A DNA stretch of 7,351 bases from an uncultured Oscillibacter sp. (GTDB lineage Bacteria; Bacillota; Clostridia; Oscillospirales; Oscillospiraceae): the NCBI GenBank assembly GCA_902490355.1, contig CABUDN010000125.1:1-7351 (forward strand), in the 5' to 3' direction. A program made the position numbers and the translations under genes. Positions 6,167 to 7,351 of the stretch are shown here, one piece after another. Positions within the stretch are counted from its first letter, which is position 1. The number at the start of each line of letters is the position of its first letter. Under the pieces are notes generated by a model, which was given only the letters and a program-made list of their open reading frames with translations, ran no database searches and had not been told where the DNA came from.

Positions 6167-6206
6167 AAAAACCGGAACCGCTCAATAAGAGCGGTTCCGG
6201 TTTTTT
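6167..6206 (+). terminator. Intrinsic terminator of the marR-MATE operon
   Basis: A 17-bp perfect stem pairs 6167-6183 with 6189-6205 around the loop AATAA (6184-6188), and ends in a TTTTTT run (6201-6206). Five leading A bases give a partial U tract in the opposite direction too, so it may be bidirectional. Confidence 0.93.
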
Positions 6207-6217
6207 GCTTGCTGAGG

Positions 6218-6253
6218 AAAAAAACAGGACACTGCAAAAGCAGTGTCCTGTTT
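6218..6253 (-). terminator. Intrinsic terminator of the rplM-rpsI operon
   Basis: A 14-bp perfect stem pairs 6222-6235 with 6240-6253 around an AAAA loop. On the minus strand the stem ends in a run of seven T (complement of 6218-6224), as expected for a terminator 18 bases past the rpsI stop. It lies only 15 bases from the MATE terminator, so each converging operon has its own stop signal. Confidence 0.9.
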
Positions 6254-6270
6254 GATAAGCGAAGAACAAA

Positions 6271-6675
6271 TCAGCGCTTGGAGAACTGGGGAGCACGACG
6301 GGCGGCCTTCAGACCGTACTTCTTGCGCTCCTTCATACGAGGATCGCGGGTCAGGAAACCAGCCTTCTTCAGGATGGGACGGTTATCCTCGCTGGCCAGC
6401 AGCAGGGCGCGGGAGATGCCGTGACGCAGGGCGCCGGCCTGGCCGGAAACGCCGCCGCCGGTAACGGTGGCCACGATGTCCATCTTGCCGGTGTTGCCGG
6501 TGGCCTCCAGGGGCTGACGGACAACCATCTTCAGGGTGTCCAGGCCGAAGTACTCATCGATATCCCGGCCGTTGATGGTGATGGAGCCGGTGCCGTTGGG
6601 GAACAGATGGACGCGGGCCACAGAGGACTTGCGGCGGCCGGTGCCATACAGGTAAGGCTTCTTAGACTGATACAT
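6271..6675 (-). CDS. rpsI: 30S ribosomal protein S9
   Basis: A 134-residue protein of normal uS9 length. The family landmarks are all present: YGTGRRKSSVARV (10-22), GGGVSGQAGALRHGISRAL (73-91), and the basic tail LTRDPRMKERKKYGLKAARR followed by APQFSKR (108-134). The C-terminal Ser-Lys-Arg end is the part that in known ribosomes reaches the P-site tRNA. The N-terminal extension of about 9 residues (MYQSKKPYL) is slightly longer than in many bacteria. The start is set by AAGGAGGA (complement of 6685-6692), 9 bases before the ATG; this Shine-Dalgarno site overlaps the rplM stop codon. Only 15 bases separate the two genes, so they share one transcript in the conserved L13-S9 order. Confidence 0.98.
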   Translation of the reverse strand: MYQSKKPYLYGTGRRKSSVARVHLFPNGTGSITINGRDIDEYFGLDTLKMVVRQPLEATGNTGKMDIVATVTGGGVSGQAGALRHGISRALLLASEDNRPILKKAGFLTRDPRMKERKKYGLKAARRAPQFSKR

Positions 6676-6690
6676 TCTCTTTACTCCTCC

Positions 6691-7122
6691 TTATTCGACG
6701 TCCAGAGCGACGGGCTTCTGAGCCTGCTGCTCGTAGTTGGCGTCAGCGTAGATGTGCAGGCGCTTCAGAGAATCCTTGGAAACGGTGTTCTTGGGCATCA
6801 TGCCGCGGATTGCCACCCGCATGGCCACTTCGGGCTTCTCCTGCATCAGGATGCGGTAGGGAGTCTCCTTCAGGCCGCCCACCCAGCCGGAGTGGGTGCG
6901 GTAGAACTTCTGGGTGCCCTTGTTGCCGGTGAGGACAGCCTTGCCGGCGTTGATGATGATGACGTTGTCGCCGCAGTCGGCGTGGGGGGTGTAAGTGGGC
7001 TTGGTCTTGCCGCGCAGCAGGTCGGCAGCCCGAACGGCGGTCTTGCCCAGGGGCTTGCCGGCGGCGTCCAGGATGTACCACTTACGCTCAATGTTGGCCT
7101 TGTTTGCCATAAAAGTGGACAT
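6691..7122 (-). CDS. rplM: 50S ribosomal protein L13
   Basis: A 143-residue protein of normal uL13 length, first gene of the L13-S9 operon. Landmarks: RKWYILDAAGKPLGKTA (13-29), the nucleotide-fold-like core with GDNVIIINAGKAVLTGNK (51-68), FYRTHSGWVGG (73-83), and the signature IRGMMPKN (105-112) followed by LKRLHIYADANYEQQAQKP (119-137). L13 is an early assembly protein of the large subunit that binds 23S rRNA. The start at 7122 has GGAGGA (complement of 7129-7134) 6 bases upstream. A second ATG four codons later (7110) begins at the more usual MANK sequence but has no Shine-Dalgarno site, so the first is preferred. A strong promoter and a structured leader lie upstream. Confidence 0.98.
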   Translation of the reverse strand: MSTFMANKANIERKWYILDAAGKPLGKTAVRAADLLRGKTKPTYTPHADCGDNVIIINAGKAVLTGNKGTQKFYRTHSGWVGGLKETPYRILMQEKPEVAMRVAIRGMMPKNTVSKDSLKRLHIYADANYEQQAQKPVALDVE

Positions 7123-7193
7123 GGTGTTTCCTCCGATTGATATATATTTGTATTCGCTTTACAAATCAAGAGCTCCGGGTTAAAATCGGAGCA
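7123..7193 (-). promoter_or_regulatory. Structured 5' leader of rplM, candidate ribosomal-protein leader
   Basis: The predicted transcript carries about 70 nt before the rplM ATG. Two hairpins fit it. In the first, complements of 7187-7192 and 7172-7177 pair (GCTCCG with CGGAGC, 9-base loop). In the second, complements of 7161-7166 and 7146-7151 pair (ATTTGT with ACAAAT, 9-base loop), just before the Shine-Dalgarno site. Firmicutes are known to have an L13 leader RNA upstream of rplM that is thought to mediate autoregulation. I cannot verify a match to that family by eye. Confidence 0.45.
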
Positions 7194-7199
7194 AGACTA

Positions 7200-7228
7200 T
7201 TTATACCACGGTGGACGGGCAGTGTCAA
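7200..7228 (-). promoter_or_regulatory. Sigma-A type promoter of the rplM-rpsI operon
   Basis: On the minus strand, TTGACA (complement of 7223-7228) and TATAAA (complement of 7200-7205) are separated by exactly 17 bases. This is among the strongest promoters in the window, as expected for a ribosomal protein operon. The transcript would start near 7193. Confidence 0.87.
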
Positions 7229-7257
7229 CACAAAAAACATTTACCACCAAGAAAGCT

Positions 7258-7290
7258 TTGAATATCTCCTATTTTCTCTTGAATACTCCT
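7258..7290. repeat. Imperfect short direct repeat in the right-end intergenic region
   Basis: TTGAATATCTCCT (7258-7270) and TTGAATACTCCT (7279-7290) differ by one inserted T and lie 21 bases apart. GAAAGCT also occurs at both 7251-7257 and 7291-7297, flanking the pair. They fall upstream of the rplM promoter. The rest of 7229-7351 is AT-rich with no recognisable gene, RNA or terminator; a reading frame may begin near the right edge but cannot be judged. Confidence 0.4.
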
Positions 7291-7351
7291 GAAAGCTCAC
7301 TTTCGATTTTGCTTTTTTGCGTGAAACCGAAGGGGAGAATGTGCAAGAGCG

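Noticed and set aside
6421..7140. 239-codon plus-strand frame across rpsI and rplM
   Set aside because: Gly/Val/Leu-rich shadow of two well-known ribosomal protein genes on the minus strand.
7330..7351. AAGGGGAG followed by ATG/GTG as the start of a rightward gene
   Set aside because: The spacing to either start codon is too short (1-3 bases) and only about 10 bases of any coding sequence remain in the window.
1..7351. Mobile element, CRISPR array, defence island or tRNA
   Set aside because: No transposase or integrase reading, no regularly spaced repeats, no cloverleaf-like sequence and no defence-gene motifs were found; the known genes account for nearly all of the window.

Overview
The window comes from a moderately GC-rich Firmicute, most likely a gut-type Clostridium in the Oscillospiraceae/Ruminococcaceae range. 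The basis is the strong AGGAGG-type Shine-Dalgarno sites, TTGACA/TATAAT-like promoters in short AT-rich gaps, an electron-transfer flavoprotein alpha tail at the left edge (common in butyrate-forming Clostridia), a fused Na/Pi-PhoU transporter, a DegV protein and an rplM-rpsI operon. The genus is an inference from gene style; nothing in the sequence fixes it.

Layout, left to right. Bases 1-86 hold the last 27 codons and stop of etfA, followed by a 20-bp perfect terminator-type hairpin. A near-consensus promoter (246-274) drives a single patatin-like phospholipase gene (351-1238). A 252-bp AT-rich gap with an inverted repeat, two Pho-box-like hexamers, a -10 element and a leader hairpin precedes a 582-residue Na+/phosphate cotransporter with a C-terminal PhoU-like domain (1491-3239). 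That gene converges on a minus-strand DegV family fatty-acid-binding protein (3293-4138), with a shared hairpin terminator between them. DegV is divergent from a MarR regulator (4334-4783), which overlaps by 4 bases the start of a MATE efflux transporter (4780-6165). The MATE gene converges on the minus-strand ribosomal operon rplM-rpsI (7122 to 6271), with one terminator for each direction in the 105-bp gap. The rplM promoter and a structured leader of about 70 nt fill the right end; the last 120 bases hold no recognisable gene.

How the parts may work together. The clear functional units are marR-MATE (a regulated drug or metabolite exporter) and rplM-rpsI (large-subunit L13 and small-subunit S9, a conserved ribosomal pair). 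The patatin lipase (releases fatty acids), the DegV protein (binds fatty acids) and the phosphate transporter could be loosely linked through phospholipid turnover, but they are separate transcription units and the link is speculative. I see no mobile element, CRISPR array, tRNA, rRNA or defence system. The window is mostly ordinary chromosomal core and near-core sequence; the points most worth checking are regulatory (rplM leader, Na/Pi upstream region, degV-marR intergenic region) and the unusual C-terminus of the DegV protein.
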